DNA of 64,000 nucleotides from CAYWCV01 sp964629885 (lineage in GTDB: Bacteria > Bacteroidota > Rhodothermia > Balneolales > CAYWCV01): contig CAZVRJ010000008.1 in assembly GCA_964629885.1 (NCBI GenBank), positions 11,854-75,853 on the forward strand, read 5' to 3'. Shown piece by piece: positions 1-8,524 of this stretch. Numbering within the stretch: the first letter of the stretch is position 1; each line of letters begins with the position of its first letter. A program made the position numbers and the translations under genes. Below the pieces are notes generated by a model. It made no database searches, was not told the DNA's origin, and was given only the letters and a program-made list of their open reading frames with translations.

Positions 1-84
1 CACAGAATTTGTGGCTTTATCGGCCGGTAATGCAAAGGTCACTTTGCATACTGTGCGCTTAGGTGTGAAGTCTTTCGTAATCAT
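1..84 (-). CDS. Glycogen-binding E-set domain protein, N-terminal fragment
   Basis: The reverse strand opens with an ATG at 84 and reads 28 codons without a stop to the window edge. The start MITKDFTPKRTVCKVTF followed by ALPAD resembles small Bacteroidota proteins with an isoamylase-early-set / AMPK-type glycogen-binding domain, which begin with a short lysine-rich stretch and then a K-x-VCKVTF-x-LP strand. The rest of the gene lies outside the window. A TATATTTG box sits 60 bp upstream. The call rests on a short N-terminus only. Such proteins are thought to bind alpha-glucans, but nothing in the visible part shows this directly. Confidence 0.5.
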   Translation of the reverse strand, partial: MITKDFTPKRTVCKVTFALPADKATNSV

Positions 85-143
85 TATAATGCCTGAATGT
101 GTTGTTGATTGAAACAGGTAGCAGTTAGCACACTAGCCTTGGT

Positions 144-151
144 CAAATATA
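144..151 (-). promoter_or_regulatory. Bacteroidota-type -7 box (TATATTTG)
   Basis: On the minus strand this reads TATATTTG, an exact match to the TAnnTTTG -7 consensus known for Bacteroidota primary sigma factor. Transcription from it would start about 50 nt before the ATG at 84. No convincing -33 TTTG element was found, so this is tentative. Confidence 0.35.
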
Positions 152-237
152 AGGAAATTTTATTTTTTAATAAATAAACGTAATGACCTTTAATATTAAA
201 TTAATTTTTGCTTAATACTGAAATATTTTAATATATA

Positions 238-245
238 AAGCGCTT
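238..245. promoter_or_regulatory. AAGCGCTT palindrome, possible LacI-type operator
   Basis: A perfect 8-bp palindrome lies in the AT-rich gap (85-363) between the edge gene and ptsI. The same core occurs twice upstream of the TonB receptor (17167, 17388). AAnCGnTT-like palindromes are typical half-sites for LacI/GalR regulators. The rest of this 279-bp gap is AT-rich, with no gene or clear terminator seen. Confidence 0.3.
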
Positions 246-363
246 CCATAAACTTTTCTTCACTATACAAGGGTTCGACTACCTTAATTAATTTAGCATC
301 ACACATATCTGACTATTAATAACTTATGCCCCATTCTAGCACAAACAGCAACAAATAGTATCG

Positions 364-2109
364 TCAAATACCTTTTGGTGCCAATTCTGATTGCCATTGT
401 TCCGAAATGCGTTCTCTTGCTTCCCTAGTGCTTGCCGACAGCATATCGGACAGCAAGCCTTCAAAGTCGCTCATCTTGAAGCGTCTAATTACCCTACGGA
501 TGTTAGGGATTGACCTCATCGACATACTGAGCTCCGTAACCCCCATGCCGATAAGGCAAGCTGCTGCAACGGGCTGCGAAGCCATCTCGCCGCAAACGGA
601 AACCGGAATTCCCGCTTCTGAACCAGCATCTACAATCCAGCGGATGGCCTGAAGTACCGATGGGTGCACGCTTTCGTACAGGTCTGAAACGAGTGGATTG
701 CCACGGTCGACAGCCAACACATACTGTGTGAGGTCGTTGGTGCCAATGCTAAAAAAATCGGCGTGTTTTGCAAGGGTGCGGGCGGCAATCGCAGCTGAGG
801 GCACTTCAATCATCATGCCGATTCGAATGCCTCTGTCGTACCTAAGGTTTTGTCGGTCGAAATGTTCCATGCGTTCATCGAGAATTCGCCGAAAAACGAG
901 CCATTCGTCGAGCACACTCACCATCGGAAGCATCAGCCGCAATCTGCCTGGGAACTCGGCCGAAACTTGCAGCATAGCATCAAGTTGAGACTCAAGAATC
1001 GATGGTCGGTCGAGCAATAAACGCGCTCCCCTCCATCCGAGATGGGGATTAGATTCACCCGAATCCCTATCAGTGAGCTTATCGCCGCCGATGTCGAGTA
1101 AGCGGAATGTGACACCACTAGAGCCAGACACAGTTGCCATAGCTTTATAGTATTCCATCTGCGATTGAACCAATGCCGATGCCCCGATGGCCATCAACAT
1201 AGACTCCGTCCTCACCAACCCAATACCCTGCGGCTTAAAGGTCTCCATCAACTCCAACTCAGACTCAAATTCCACATTCGCCCTCACATGAATGGGTTTT
1301 CCACACACTGTGGATGCGGGCAACAAATCGGCTTCTGTAATCTTGCCTGCCATTTCCAAATGGGAGGCTTGTTTCTTGAGCTTGGCAACCAGCTTGGTCG
1401 AGGGCTTGAGGTAAAGCTTACGATTGTCGGCGTCGATAAGAATCGGGTCGCCGGTTAAAACATGCTTCGTGAGCTCTTTCACGCCTGCCACGAATGGTAT
1501 GTTCATCGATGATGCGATGATGGTGACATGCGAGGTTGCCCCACCCTTAGCGGTAGCTGCACCTTGGATGTACGGCGCGTACTCGAGTAGCTCGGTCGGC
1601 GAAATTTCATTAGCAATGAGGATGTTGCCACCAAAGTCTACAGGTGAAGAAACAAAATGCAGATGTCGGTAGATGCGGTCGCGCAGATCGCGAAGGTCGG
1701 CCGTACGCTCCATCATATAGGCGCTGCCAGTCTCCTCTATTCGGCTTATATAGTGCCGGAACACAATTTCTATCGCATGTTCGGCGGTCTTCGACTCATC
1801 CGAAATAGCCCTGTGCAGCTCATTGTTCAACTCTGGATCGTTTAATATTTCGAGCTGGGTATGAATGATGTTCTTGACATCACTACCTCCGAGTCGCTGT
1901 GCTGTAATCAGTAGTGCGGAGAGCTCAGCCGTTGCCTTCTCCTTACTTTGATTGAATCGGATGAGCTCGGCCTGCGGGTCTTCGCAATACATGCGACCCG
2001 AGGCGGTACTTGGGATATCCTCGCCTAATACAAGGGCCGTCCCGATCACAATGCCGCCGGTACCGGCCTTCCCCTCGAGTATTGCAGGAATTATGGGTGA
2101 GCTGTGCAT
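364..2109 (-). CDS. ptsI: PTS enzyme I (phosphoenolpyruvate-protein phosphotransferase)
   Basis: This is the first phosphotransferase of the PEP:sugar phosphotransferase system. It takes phosphate from PEP onto a histidine and passes it to HPr in the cytoplasm. The 581-residue length fits full-size enzyme I. The phosphohistidine motif GGATSHVTI places the active His at residue 194. The PEP-utiliser signature (FSIGTNDLTQY) and the conserved cysteine loop (SVCGEMAS) are in the C-terminal half. It follows ptsH after a 12-nt gap, so the two form an operon on the minus strand. No sugar-specific EII gene is visible, so the sugar or regulatory output is unknown. No GAF domain is present, which argues against the nitrogen-type PtsP. 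Confidence 0.95.
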   Translation of the reverse strand: MHSSPIIPAILEGKAGTGGIVIGTALVLGEDIPSTASGRMYCEDPQAELIRFNQSKEKATAELSALLITAQRLGGSDVKNIIHTQLEILNDPELNNELHRAISDESKTAEHAIEIVFRHYISRIEETGSAYMMERTADLRDLRDRIYRHLHFVSSPVDFGGNILIANEISPTELLEYAPYIQGAATAKGGATSHVTIIASSMNIPFVAGVKELTKHVLTGDPILIDADNRKLYLKPSTKLVAKLKKQASHLEMAGKITEADLLPASTVCGKPIHVRANVEFESELELMETFKPQGIGLVRTESMLMAIGASALVQSQMEYYKAMATVSGSSGVTFRLLDIGGDKLTDRDSGESNPHLGWRGARLLLDRPSILESQLDAMLQVSAEFPGRLRLMLPMVSVLDEWLVFRRILDERMEHFDRQNLRYDRGIRIGMMIEVPSAAIAARTLAKHADFFSIGTNDLTQYVLAVDRGNPLVSDLYESVHPSVLQAIRWIVDAGSEAGIPVSVCGEMASQPVAAACLIGMGVTELSMSMRSIPNIRRVIRRFKMSDFEGLLSDMLSASTREARERISEQWQSELAPKGI

Positions 2110-2121
2110 GGCTCAGTAAGC

Positions 2122-2388
2122 TCAGACGTCATTGAAACCCAGGCTGAAAAGATCCATGATGGCATTACATGCGTCGTTTTCATCTGGACCGTTAAACTCC
2201 AGCTCAAGTTCGGCTCCTTGTTCGGCCGCAAGCGTCATTACTCCCAAAATGCTCTTACCATTAACTTTATAGCCGTACATGTGTATGAAGAAGTCCGATT
2301 TGAACTTTGATGCCAGCTGCACCAACTGAGCCGCAGGCCTGGCGTGGAGCCCGGCAGGATTATGCACTACTGCGGTTTTTCGGATCAT
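2122..2388 (-). CDS. ptsH: HPr phosphocarrier protein
   Basis: This is a small phosphocarrier that receives phosphate from enzyme I and passes it to EIIA domains. The 88 residues match the usual HPr length. The catalytic histidine is His15 in GLHARPA, and the regulatory serine is Ser46 in GKSILGV, the site used by HPr kinase in organisms that have one. It is the first gene of a ptsH-ptsI pair, with 12 nt to ptsI. The region between it and the divergent gatC (2389-2564) should hold promoters for both directions. An intact Ser46 motif suggests a regulatory role; HPr kinase is not in the window. Confidence 0.95.
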   Translation of the reverse strand: MIRKTAVVHNPAGLHARPAAQLVQLASKFKSDFFIHMYGYKVNGKSILGVMTLAAEQGAELELEFNGPDENDACNAIMDLFSLGFNDV

Positions 2389-2522
2389 TCGCGTGGAATT
2401 ATACTAATATTCTGTGCTGTTATTTCATAAGTAAAATAGCGTACATCTGATTCAAATCAAGAGAGTAGACATTCATTTTTGTAACCATTTTGTTGCTGCC
2501 CGGATAAAAGCCCGGATTTTGT

Positions 2523-2530
2523 TAACTTTG
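2523..2530 (+). promoter_or_regulatory. Candidate -7 box (TAACTTTG) for gatC
   Basis: TAACTTTG matches the TAnnTTTG consensus exactly and lies 35 bp before the gatC ATG. TTG-containing sequence occurs further upstream (2487-2495), but the spacing is longer than the usual 19-21 bp, so the -33 element is unclear. Confidence 0.4.
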
Positions 2531-2564
2531 ACGTTCTGTAAGCACTAACACAATTCTATTTTTT

Positions 2565-2852
2565 ATGTCGGTCACAAAAGAAGATGTGGCGTACATCGCC
2601 AACCTTGCTCGCCTCCAACCCGATGAGGCCCAGACAGAAACCTTGATGCGCGACATGAATCGCATCTTAAGCTACATGGAGCAGCTCAATAAAGTCGACA
2701 CATCCGAAGTGGCGCCGCTCGACCACGTCATTGAAATTCCTCCCGATTATCGTAAAGATGTCGCACTTCCACCTCTCGACCACGACAAGGCACTGTCGAA
2801 TGCACCCGATGCCGACAGCGACTACTTCCGTGTACCAAAGGTAATCGAGTAA
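2565..2852 (+). CDS. gatC: Asp-tRNA(Asn)/Glu-tRNA(Gln) amidotransferase subunit C
   Basis: GatC holds together the GatCAB amidotransferase, which converts mischarged Glu-tRNA(Gln) or Asp-tRNA(Asn) to the correct species. The 95 residues show the typical GatC layout: an N-terminal helix starting with VTKEDVAYIANLARL, a second helix (MNRILSYMEQLNKVDT), then the conserved PLDHV element and a tail ending in YFRVPKVIE. gatA and gatB are not nearby, which is common. It is followed after 5 nt by the YfhO-type gene and may be co-transcribed with it. Confidence 0.95.
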   Translation: MSVTKEDVAYIANLARLQPDEAQTETLMRDMNRILSYMEQLNKVDTSEVAPLDHVIEIPPDYRKDVALPPLDHDKALSNAPDADSDYFRVPKVIE

Positions 2853-2857
2853 TACGT

Positions 2858-5383
2858 ATGTCAAGAGCAAGAACAAGTGCAAGTGCCAGAGCAACTGCAA
2901 GTGGAACTGTAGGCAACTCGGCCGAGAAACGACCCCTTTTTGATCCCTGGGAAAATATCCCCGATGTGGCCAAACACGCAGTCTGCTTGGTTGTGCTGAT
3001 ATTGCTTCCGACATTCTTGTTTCCTGATGTTTTTTGGGGAGACAGCCGGTTTGTCGCCCACGACACCATACAGTGGCGCGCTTCTGCCGAATCCATTATT
3101 GCCGAGCGCAATGCAACTGGCGAAGAGCCCCTATGGGCTGCCAATCAGTTTTCGGGTATGCCCGCTTACTTGGTGTCCTACAAGAAAAGCGTGCCCAACA
3201 TCGACAACATCTTGACAATACCCGAGACGCTCTACCCTGCCAGCTTCTTTTGGATACTGATTATCGGGATGTACCTCTTTTTGATAAGGCTGGGATTTAG
3301 GCCGGCCTCATCGTTGCTTGGTGCAATTCTAGCTGGCTTTTCTACGTATTTACCCATCATTGTTGGAGCGGGGCACAACTCGAAGTTTGTGGCTCTCAGC
3401 TTTATCCCCTGGGTTATGCTTGGATATGCCATGTTGCGCGACCAGGATCGCAACAAATGGCTGGCCGCATTTGTGTTTACCGGGGCTTTCATTCTGCAAC
3501 TCAGGGCAGGACATCCACAGATCACCTATTATTTTATGTGGCTTTTGGGGATCTGGTTCCTTTACGATGCTTTCAAAGCTTGGAAGGATGGAAACCTGAA
3601 GCCATTTGCCGGCGTGGCTATGCTCGTCGTTTTGTCTGGTGTTGTTACCTTGATCGCCAACGCCCAGCCCTATTGGAGCATCTACGAATATTCGCCCTTC
3701 AGCATCCGCGGCGGCGGTGGGGCTGACTCGCCCGGCGGCGCAGGCCTCGATATGGAGTACGCATTCAGATGGTCGCAAGGTTGGGGCGAATTGATCACCT
3801 TGTTGATTCCGAATGCCTTTGGTGGATCGGCCGCCTACTGGGGGCCCAAATCTGGCACGAGTGGGCCACACTACTACGGCGCCATCACCATGGTCTTTTT
3901 GTTAATCGGGCTATGGAAATCCGATTTCAAGCTCAAGTGGGTATTCTTTGGCGCCGGAGCCATCACCATGTTGTTCTCTTTGGGTGAGAATTTCATGGCC
4001 TTGAACACCTTCATGTTCAACTACTTCCCACTTTTCAACAAGTTCCGAGCCCCTGAAACCTGGCTTGTGGTCGCAGGATTCTGCTTCCCTGTTGTGGCCG
4101 TTGCAGGTATTGAGTACTTGGCGAAAAAATCTGGGGAGTTAAAGAAGTCAGACTGGTTACCAGCGATGATTCCGGTCGCAGTAATTGCCATTGTGGCTGC
4201 TTTGGGAAGTGGAACCGTGCTCTCATTCGAAAAGCCAGGTCAGGCAGAACAGTTTATTGAACAACTTGCTTCAGCCAACCAACTGAGCCCAAGCGACCCC
4301 AGAGTACAGCAGCAGGTGAACGATTTTATTGAGACGAATCTCAAACCTGAACGCAAAGCCCTTGCGGAGAGAGATGGTTTACGGTTTTTGATTATCGTGA
4401 CCCTTTCGATTGCCGTGTTGATAGGCTTGGCTTTCAGAAAGCTTAGTGCGGGTCCAGCAACATTGATCCTCGTGCTCATTGCCGGATATGATGTACTCAC
4501 AGTGGGCCAGCGTTACGCCAACGAAAACAGCATGGCGCCAAAAGATTTTGATGCCCAGCGAACTATTGAGCAGACACGACGTCCACTCGACACCTGGCTG
4601 GCCGAAAATGTTAAAACTGCCGAGCCCTGGTCTTACCGCGTTTTCCCATTGAGCGATAACCCATTCAATAACGCACTGCCTTCCTATTTTTATCCATCGT
4701 TGGGTGGTTATAGCGGTGCACGCATGGCCATGTACGACGACATTATGTCGCGATCGATTTTCGTCGGCGATTTTGGTCTGAACATTGGGCTGATGAATAT
4801 GCTCAACACCAAATACATCACCTATGGGGCCGAGCTGGAGCTACCGGGTTTTGATCCAGTGCATGAAGTTGATGGAGTTGTAGTTTACGAAAACACATAC
4901 GTACTCCCTAAAGCGTGGTTTGTGGATCGAGCAGACGTAGTGTTGAGTAAAGAGAACGCATTGGCACGCATCAATCAGTTTACATTCGATCCATCGCGTG
5001 AAGCGGTTGTCGAATATGATCGCCTTCTGCCAAACCTTACTGCCGATAGTACCGCCAGTGCAACCGTGACCTCGTACTCTGCTCGGCAGATCGACGTACA
5101 AGTAAGCCGCACCTCAGGAAGCGGATTGTTGGTGTTGGGTGAACTTTACTACCCAAGAGGCTGGACCGCCACTGTCGACGGCGAACCAACCGAAATCTTA
5201 AAGACCAATTTTGCGATTCGTGGTGTGGTAGTTCCAGAGGGATCTCATATGGTATCGTTCACATTTGAGCCAAGTTCGCATTCATCAGGTACGACAATTG
5301 CCTGGGTTGGCCACCTTGCTTGGCTGCTGATGGGCGGCATTGCCCTCATGTTCCACCTGCGGAATCCCCGCAAGCCCGAGTGA
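2858..5383 (+). CDS. YfhO-family polytopic membrane protein
   Basis: This 841-residue membrane protein has many hydrophobic helices from about residue 40 to 555, a soluble beta-rich region (about 560-800), and a final helix near residues 812-834. Layout and motifs (FVAHDTIQW near the first loop, GHNSKF, and a C-terminal stretch with YYPRGWTATVDG) match the YfhO family. Family members act in glycosylation of surface polymers in Firmicutes; the substrate here is unknown. It heads a cluster of surface-glycan genes. An odd feature is that the first 20 or so residues are an Arg/Ala/Ser/Thr-rich tail encoded by eight hexamer repeats (2863-2910). The ATG at 2858 precedes the repeat, so the tail is translated if this start is used; the next in-frame ATG candidates lie inside the membrane domain. 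Confidence 0.8.
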   Translation: MSRARTSASARATASGTVGNSAEKRPLFDPWENIPDVAKHAVCLVVLILLPTFLFPDVFWGDSRFVAHDTIQWRASAESIIAERNATGEEPLWAANQFSGMPAYLVSYKKSVPNIDNILTIPETLYPASFFWILIIGMYLFLIRLGFRPASSLLGAILAGFSTYLPIIVGAGHNSKFVALSFIPWVMLGYAMLRDQDRNKWLAAFVFTGAFILQLRAGHPQITYYFMWLLGIWFLYDAFKAWKDGNLKPFAGVAMLVVLSGVVTLIANAQPYWSIYEYSPFSIRGGGGADSPGGAGLDMEYAFRWSQGWGELITLLIPNAFGGSAAYWGPKSGTSGPHYYGAITMVFLLIGLWKSDFKLKWVFFGAGAITMLFSLGENFMALNTFMFNYFPLFNKFRAPETWLVVAGFCFPVVAVAGIEYLAKKSGELKKSDWLPAMIPVAVIAIVAALGSGTVLSFEKPGQAEQFIEQLASANQLSPSDPRVQQQVNDFIETNLKPERKALAERDGLRFLIIVTLSIAVLIGLAFRKLSAGPATLILVLIAGYDVLTVGQRYANENSMAPKDFDAQRTIEQTRRPLDTWLAENVKTAEPWSYRVFPLSDNPFNNALPSYFYPSLGGYSGARMAMYDDIMSRSIFVGDFGLNIGLMNMLNTKYITYGAELELPGFDPVHEVDGVVVYENTYVLPKAWFVDRADVVLSKENALARINQFTFDPSREAVVEYDRLLPNLTADSTASATVTSYSARQIDVQVSRTSGSGLLVLGELYYPRGWTATVDGEPTEILKTNFAIRGVVVPEGSHMVSFTFEPSSHSSGTTIAWVGHLAWLLMGGIALMFHLRNPRKPE
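2863..2910 (+). repeat. Degenerate hexamer repeat inside coding sequence
   Basis: Eight in-phase 6-bp units of type AAGNNC/AACTGC sit directly after the start codon of the YfhO-type gene. It belongs to the same family as repeats at 14223, 31969, 32079 and 35805 (CTYGYT on the other strand). It shares the 13-mer GAGCAACTGCAAG with the repeat at 31969. Confidence 0.75.
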
Positions 5384-5400
5384 CTGGCACTCGCCCGGCT

Positions 5401-6699
5401 ATGTCTAGGAAAGTGCTCATCATCACCTATTACTGGCCTCCTGGGGGTGGATCTGGCGTTCAGCGGTGGCTTAAATTCAGCAAATATCTCAGAGAATTCG
5501 GCTGGGAGCCCATAATTTACACACCCGACAACCCAGAAATGGCCGCTGTCGATACCAGCCTCGACAAAGATATTCCAAGTGGCATCACGGTACTGAAGAC
5601 GCCGATCTTCGAGCCCTACGGTTTCTACAAAGTTCTCACGCGTAGAAAAGAACCGCTCGGGGCTGGGTTTGTAACCGAGTCGGGGAAAGTGGGCACCCTC
5701 GAGTTGATGTCGCGTTGGATAAGGGGAAACTTCTTCATCCCCGACGCACGCAAGTTTTGGATTCGCCCATCCGTCAAATTCTTGACCAATTGGCTAAAGA
5801 GTAACCCAGTCGATGCCATCGTCAGCACTGGACCACCACACTCCATGCATCTCATTGCTAGGGAAGTAAAGAAGCATACCGGCTTGCCTTGGTTGGCCGA
5901 TTTTCGTGATCCTTGGACAAACATCGATTTTTATGATGAACTCAGGCTGAGCCGTCCAGCCGATCGCAAGCACCATGAGCTGGAGGCATCGGTCGTTAAA
6001 GGTGCCGATCGGGTGACCGTGGTCAGTCCTACCATGGAGCGGGAATTTCGCGAAGATCACCTTAGAGACATACTGACATTGACCAACGGATTCGACGAAG
6101 ACGATATCTCTGTCGATAACGTCTTGCCCGTAGACGACGAGCGTTTCGGCATTGCCCACATAGGGACAATGAATCCAAGTCGTAACCCAGTTGGACTATG
6201 GACGGCGATTTCTGAACTGATCACTAACGATGAGTCGTTGTTGTCGAGCATCAACCTACGCTTGATTGGCAGGGTCGATCACTCCATAAAAACAGCAGTT
6301 CATCAATCTGGGCTTCAGTCGATAACCGATTATATTGAATACGTGCCACACGACCAAGTTGTTGCATGGCAACAGGGTGCCTCCGTTTTGTTGCTTTTGC
6401 TGAACCAATCGAAAAACGCTCACGGTATTCTTCCCGGCAAGTTCTTCGAGTATCTGGCCACTGGAAGGCCGATACTTTGCCTTGGTCCGACAGACAGCGA
6501 TGCGGCATCCATCTTAAAAGAAACCTCATCAGGAGTGTGCCTCGATTACGACGACGTATCGGGAATCAAGTCGTGGATTCTAGACCAACTGGCAAATCAA
6601 CCAGTCGAGTCGGTTAAATCGGAGAATATCGGTCGCTTTACCCGCCGATCACTTACGGCCAGTCTTGCCGGAATCCTGGATGATATGATCAAGCAATGA
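5401..6699 (+). CDS. Glycosyltransferase family 4-like protein
   Basis: This is a likely GT-B fold sugar transferase for surface polysaccharide or lipid-linked glycan. I chose the ATG at 5401 (MSRKVLIITYYWPP), giving 432 residues, because an upstream in-frame start would overlap the end of the YfhO gene and add a non-family tail. Near the N-terminus GGGSGVQRW forms the nucleotide-binding Gly loop. A conserved DFRDPWTN follows about residue 170, and the C-terminal half has the LLLLL...GKFFEYLATGRPIL motif typical of GT4 members that bind the donor diphosphate. The gap to the YfhO gene is 17 nt. Its 3' end overlaps the opposing glycosyltransferase gene by 51 nt. Donor and acceptor sugars cannot be read from sequence. 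Confidence 0.85.
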   Translation: MSRKVLIITYYWPPGGGSGVQRWLKFSKYLREFGWEPIIYTPDNPEMAAVDTSLDKDIPSGITVLKTPIFEPYGFYKVLTRRKEPLGAGFVTESGKVGTLELMSRWIRGNFFIPDARKFWIRPSVKFLTNWLKSNPVDAIVSTGPPHSMHLIAREVKKHTGLPWLADFRDPWTNIDFYDELRLSRPADRKHHELEASVVKGADRVTVVSPTMEREFREDHLRDILTLTNGFDEDDISVDNVLPVDDERFGIAHIGTMNPSRNPVGLWTAISELITNDESLLSSINLRLIGRVDHSIKTAVHQSGLQSITDYIEYVPHDQVVAWQQGASVLLLLLNQSKNAHGILPGKFFEYLATGRPILCLGPTDSDAASILKETSSGVCLDYDDVSGIKSWILDQLANQPVESVKSENIGRFTRRSLTASLAGILDDMIKQ

Positions 6700-7737
6700 T
6701 GTGAGTGCTTCAAGCCTGCGAGTGGATGGAAACCGCTGAGCAATGTTTTGCCGAACAGCAGATGATGATATGGATTCATCCTTCATTGCATGCCGGATCA
6801 GATCGGCTAGTTTCGCCGGATCTTTGCGTTCGAGAACATACCCTGTATTCCCGATGATAAATGGAATGGCGGCCACATTTGATCCAATAGGTATGCAACC
6901 ACATAGCATTGCCTCGCAAAGAGCATTCGGGAATCCCTCCATGAGCGACAGCTGCATATAAAATCGGTGCCTGTTCAACAGTTCAACAAGCCCATCCCTG
7001 TCTGTTACTGGATGAAGTTGAATATTGGGGCTCACATTCTGCAACCAAGAGTTATCGGGATTGGCCCCCACCAACGTGAACGATGCTTCCGGTACGCGCC
7101 TTGCAACATCCAGAATGAGATCGACTCCCTTTCGAAGGAAAATAGCTTCTGAATCGATGCCTGCAATAACTGTGATAAAACTGTTCGGCGGACGATCTTC
7201 CTTCTTCAACGGCCACATGTCGGCATCGTACCCATAGTTAACCACCGTGCATGGCGTTGTCACATCTGGGCAAAAATGCCGGTACCCCTGCCTCGGTGCA
7301 CCAACCAAGTCGTAACTGTATGCTACGTCGATAAGCGACGCATCGACCGGTGCCAAGAGACTGGCCATTTTATACGACATCCGTGTGAACCACCCCATTA
7401 CCCTGCGATTGAAATTTCCGTATCTGATTGCAGGGAATTTTGCTCCATCGGTCCCTGCTATGATCACAAGGGATGGGAGTTTGAACACTTTGGTCCAAAG
7501 GGCGGGCAAGAAAGATACGTAACCGGCAATATGGGTGACTGTTGCCAGTGCACTCGATTGGTGCTTAAACAAGAACAACTTCTGCTTGGCAAAGGCCAAG
7601 GGGAGCAAATACTTTTTGCTTACATCAAACCGATGCTCCACTACCTGATATCGCTCCGACAGCATGTCGATATCGCGCCCAATGAAGGTGCTTTTCTTTA
7701 CGTAGAAGTAAAGGATTTTGGGCTTGATGGTTTCCAT
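6649..7737 (-). CDS. Glycosyltransferase family 4-like protein
   Basis: This 362-residue GT-B type glycosyltransferase has a C-terminal donor domain holding LRKGVDLILDVA, then SLMEGFPNALCEAMLCGCIPIGS, the classical E-x7-E-like GT4 signature around residue 260-285. The N-terminal acceptor domain is less recognisable. Its start lies 1 nt after the stop of the methyltransferase gene, so the two are co-transcribed on the minus strand. The 3' end runs 51 nt into the opposing glycosyltransferase. The substrate is unknown. The gene is part of the surface-glycan block but points against the main plus-strand operon. Confidence 0.85.
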   Translation of the reverse strand: METIKPKILYFYVKKSTFIGRDIDMLSERYQVVEHRFDVSKKYLLPLAFAKQKLFLFKHQSSALATVTHIAGYVSFLPALWTKVFKLPSLVIIAGTDGAKFPAIRYGNFNRRVMGWFTRMSYKMASLLAPVDASLIDVAYSYDLVGAPRQGYRHFCPDVTTPCTVVNYGYDADMWPLKKEDRPPNSFITVIAGIDSEAIFLRKGVDLILDVARRVPEASFTLVGANPDNSWLQNVSPNIQLHPVTDRDGLVELLNRHRFYMQLSLMEGFPNALCEAMLCGCIPIGSNVAAIPFIIGNTGYVLERKDPAKLADLIRHAMKDESISSSAVRQNIAQRFPSTRRLEALTSLLDHIIQDSGKTGRK

Positions 7738-7738
7738 A

Positions 7739-8455
7739 TCAGCGCCTGAATCCTCGCAGTATGATGCGCTGTATCACTCTTGTCACATACGACTTTAGAA
7801 TCGGCACAGGCACCCCTTCGTGTTTCTTGAAGAGGATGGCCTGATAATCGGCCGGCTGTCTGTACAATGAATAGGATTGAAAATGCTCCAACGACAGTCC
7901 AACCGATTCGGCATGGCGAATCAATTCGGCAGCAGACAATGATTGGTCGATTATTTGAAGCTTTTCGGGCTCATGATTTCGGATATAATCTTGATACTTC
8001 GGATGTGGAATGTGAATAAATACGTGTCCACCCGGCTTAAGTGCATCCGATATGGTCTTGAATACGCTGTGGTGTTTGTCGGATGGGATATGCTCGAGCA
8101 CATCGGGGAACACCACCCAGCTGTAGGTGCGAGTAAGCTTAGCATTCATCATGTCGTCTACCAACAAGTCCACATGCTTGAACGACTTCAGCCTTTCACT
8201 TGCCAGACGGATATTCTCAGGGCTTATGTCTACACCCGTGATGTGACCATCGCGACAGAATTCGGCCATCAATTGCGAAAGCTGACCAACGCCACATCCG
8301 ATTTCGAGGATATGAGCATCTTTTGTGAGGCCAAACGATTTGAGCCAATGCAGAATCTTGGCATGTCGGTCGTTGATGCCAGAAGTGCTCTGATACTTCG
8401 AAAATGTATCGTAGTATTCGCTGACTTTGTCGGTATCGTAATGTGACTCGCTCAT
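7739..8455 (-). CDS. SAM-dependent class I methyltransferase
   Basis: This 238-residue Rossmann-fold methyltransferase has motif I at residues 49-58 (ILEIGCGVGQ), an acidic second strand (ITGVDISPEN), and post-motif WVVFPDVLEHI with KPGGHVFIHIPHPKY further on, as in the Methyltransf_11/23 group. The start was set at the ATG at 8455 (MSESHYDTDK); a TTG three codons upstream is possible. Context in a glycan cluster, one base from a glycosyltransferase, suggests methylation of a sugar or lipid carrier, but this is inference. Confidence 0.85.
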   Translation of the reverse strand: MSESHYDTDKVSEYYDTFSKYQSTSGINDRHAKILHWLKSFGLTKDAHILEIGCGVGQLSQLMAEFCRDGHITGVDISPENIRLASERLKSFKHVDLLVDDMMNAKLTRTYSWVVFPDVLEHIPSDKHHSVFKTISDALKPGGHVFIHIPHPKYQDYIRNHEPEKLQIIDQSLSAAELIRHAESVGLSLEHFQSYSLYRQPADYQAILFKKHEGVPVPILKSYVTRVIQRIILRGFRR

Positions 8456-8524
8456 GGACAACAAGATACGGTGCTCGGTCGTATATTACCCTTCATTTGA
8501 ATCATCCATAATGGAAACGACGTT

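Noticed and set aside
364..2388. Nitrogen-type PTS
   Set aside because: Enzyme I has no GAF domain and HPr has the Ser46 motif, so the pair is of the carbohydrate type.
5320..5400. Longer N-terminus for the plus-strand glycosyltransferase
   Set aside because: It would overlap the YfhO gene end and add a tail without family character; ATG 5401 gives the usual start.
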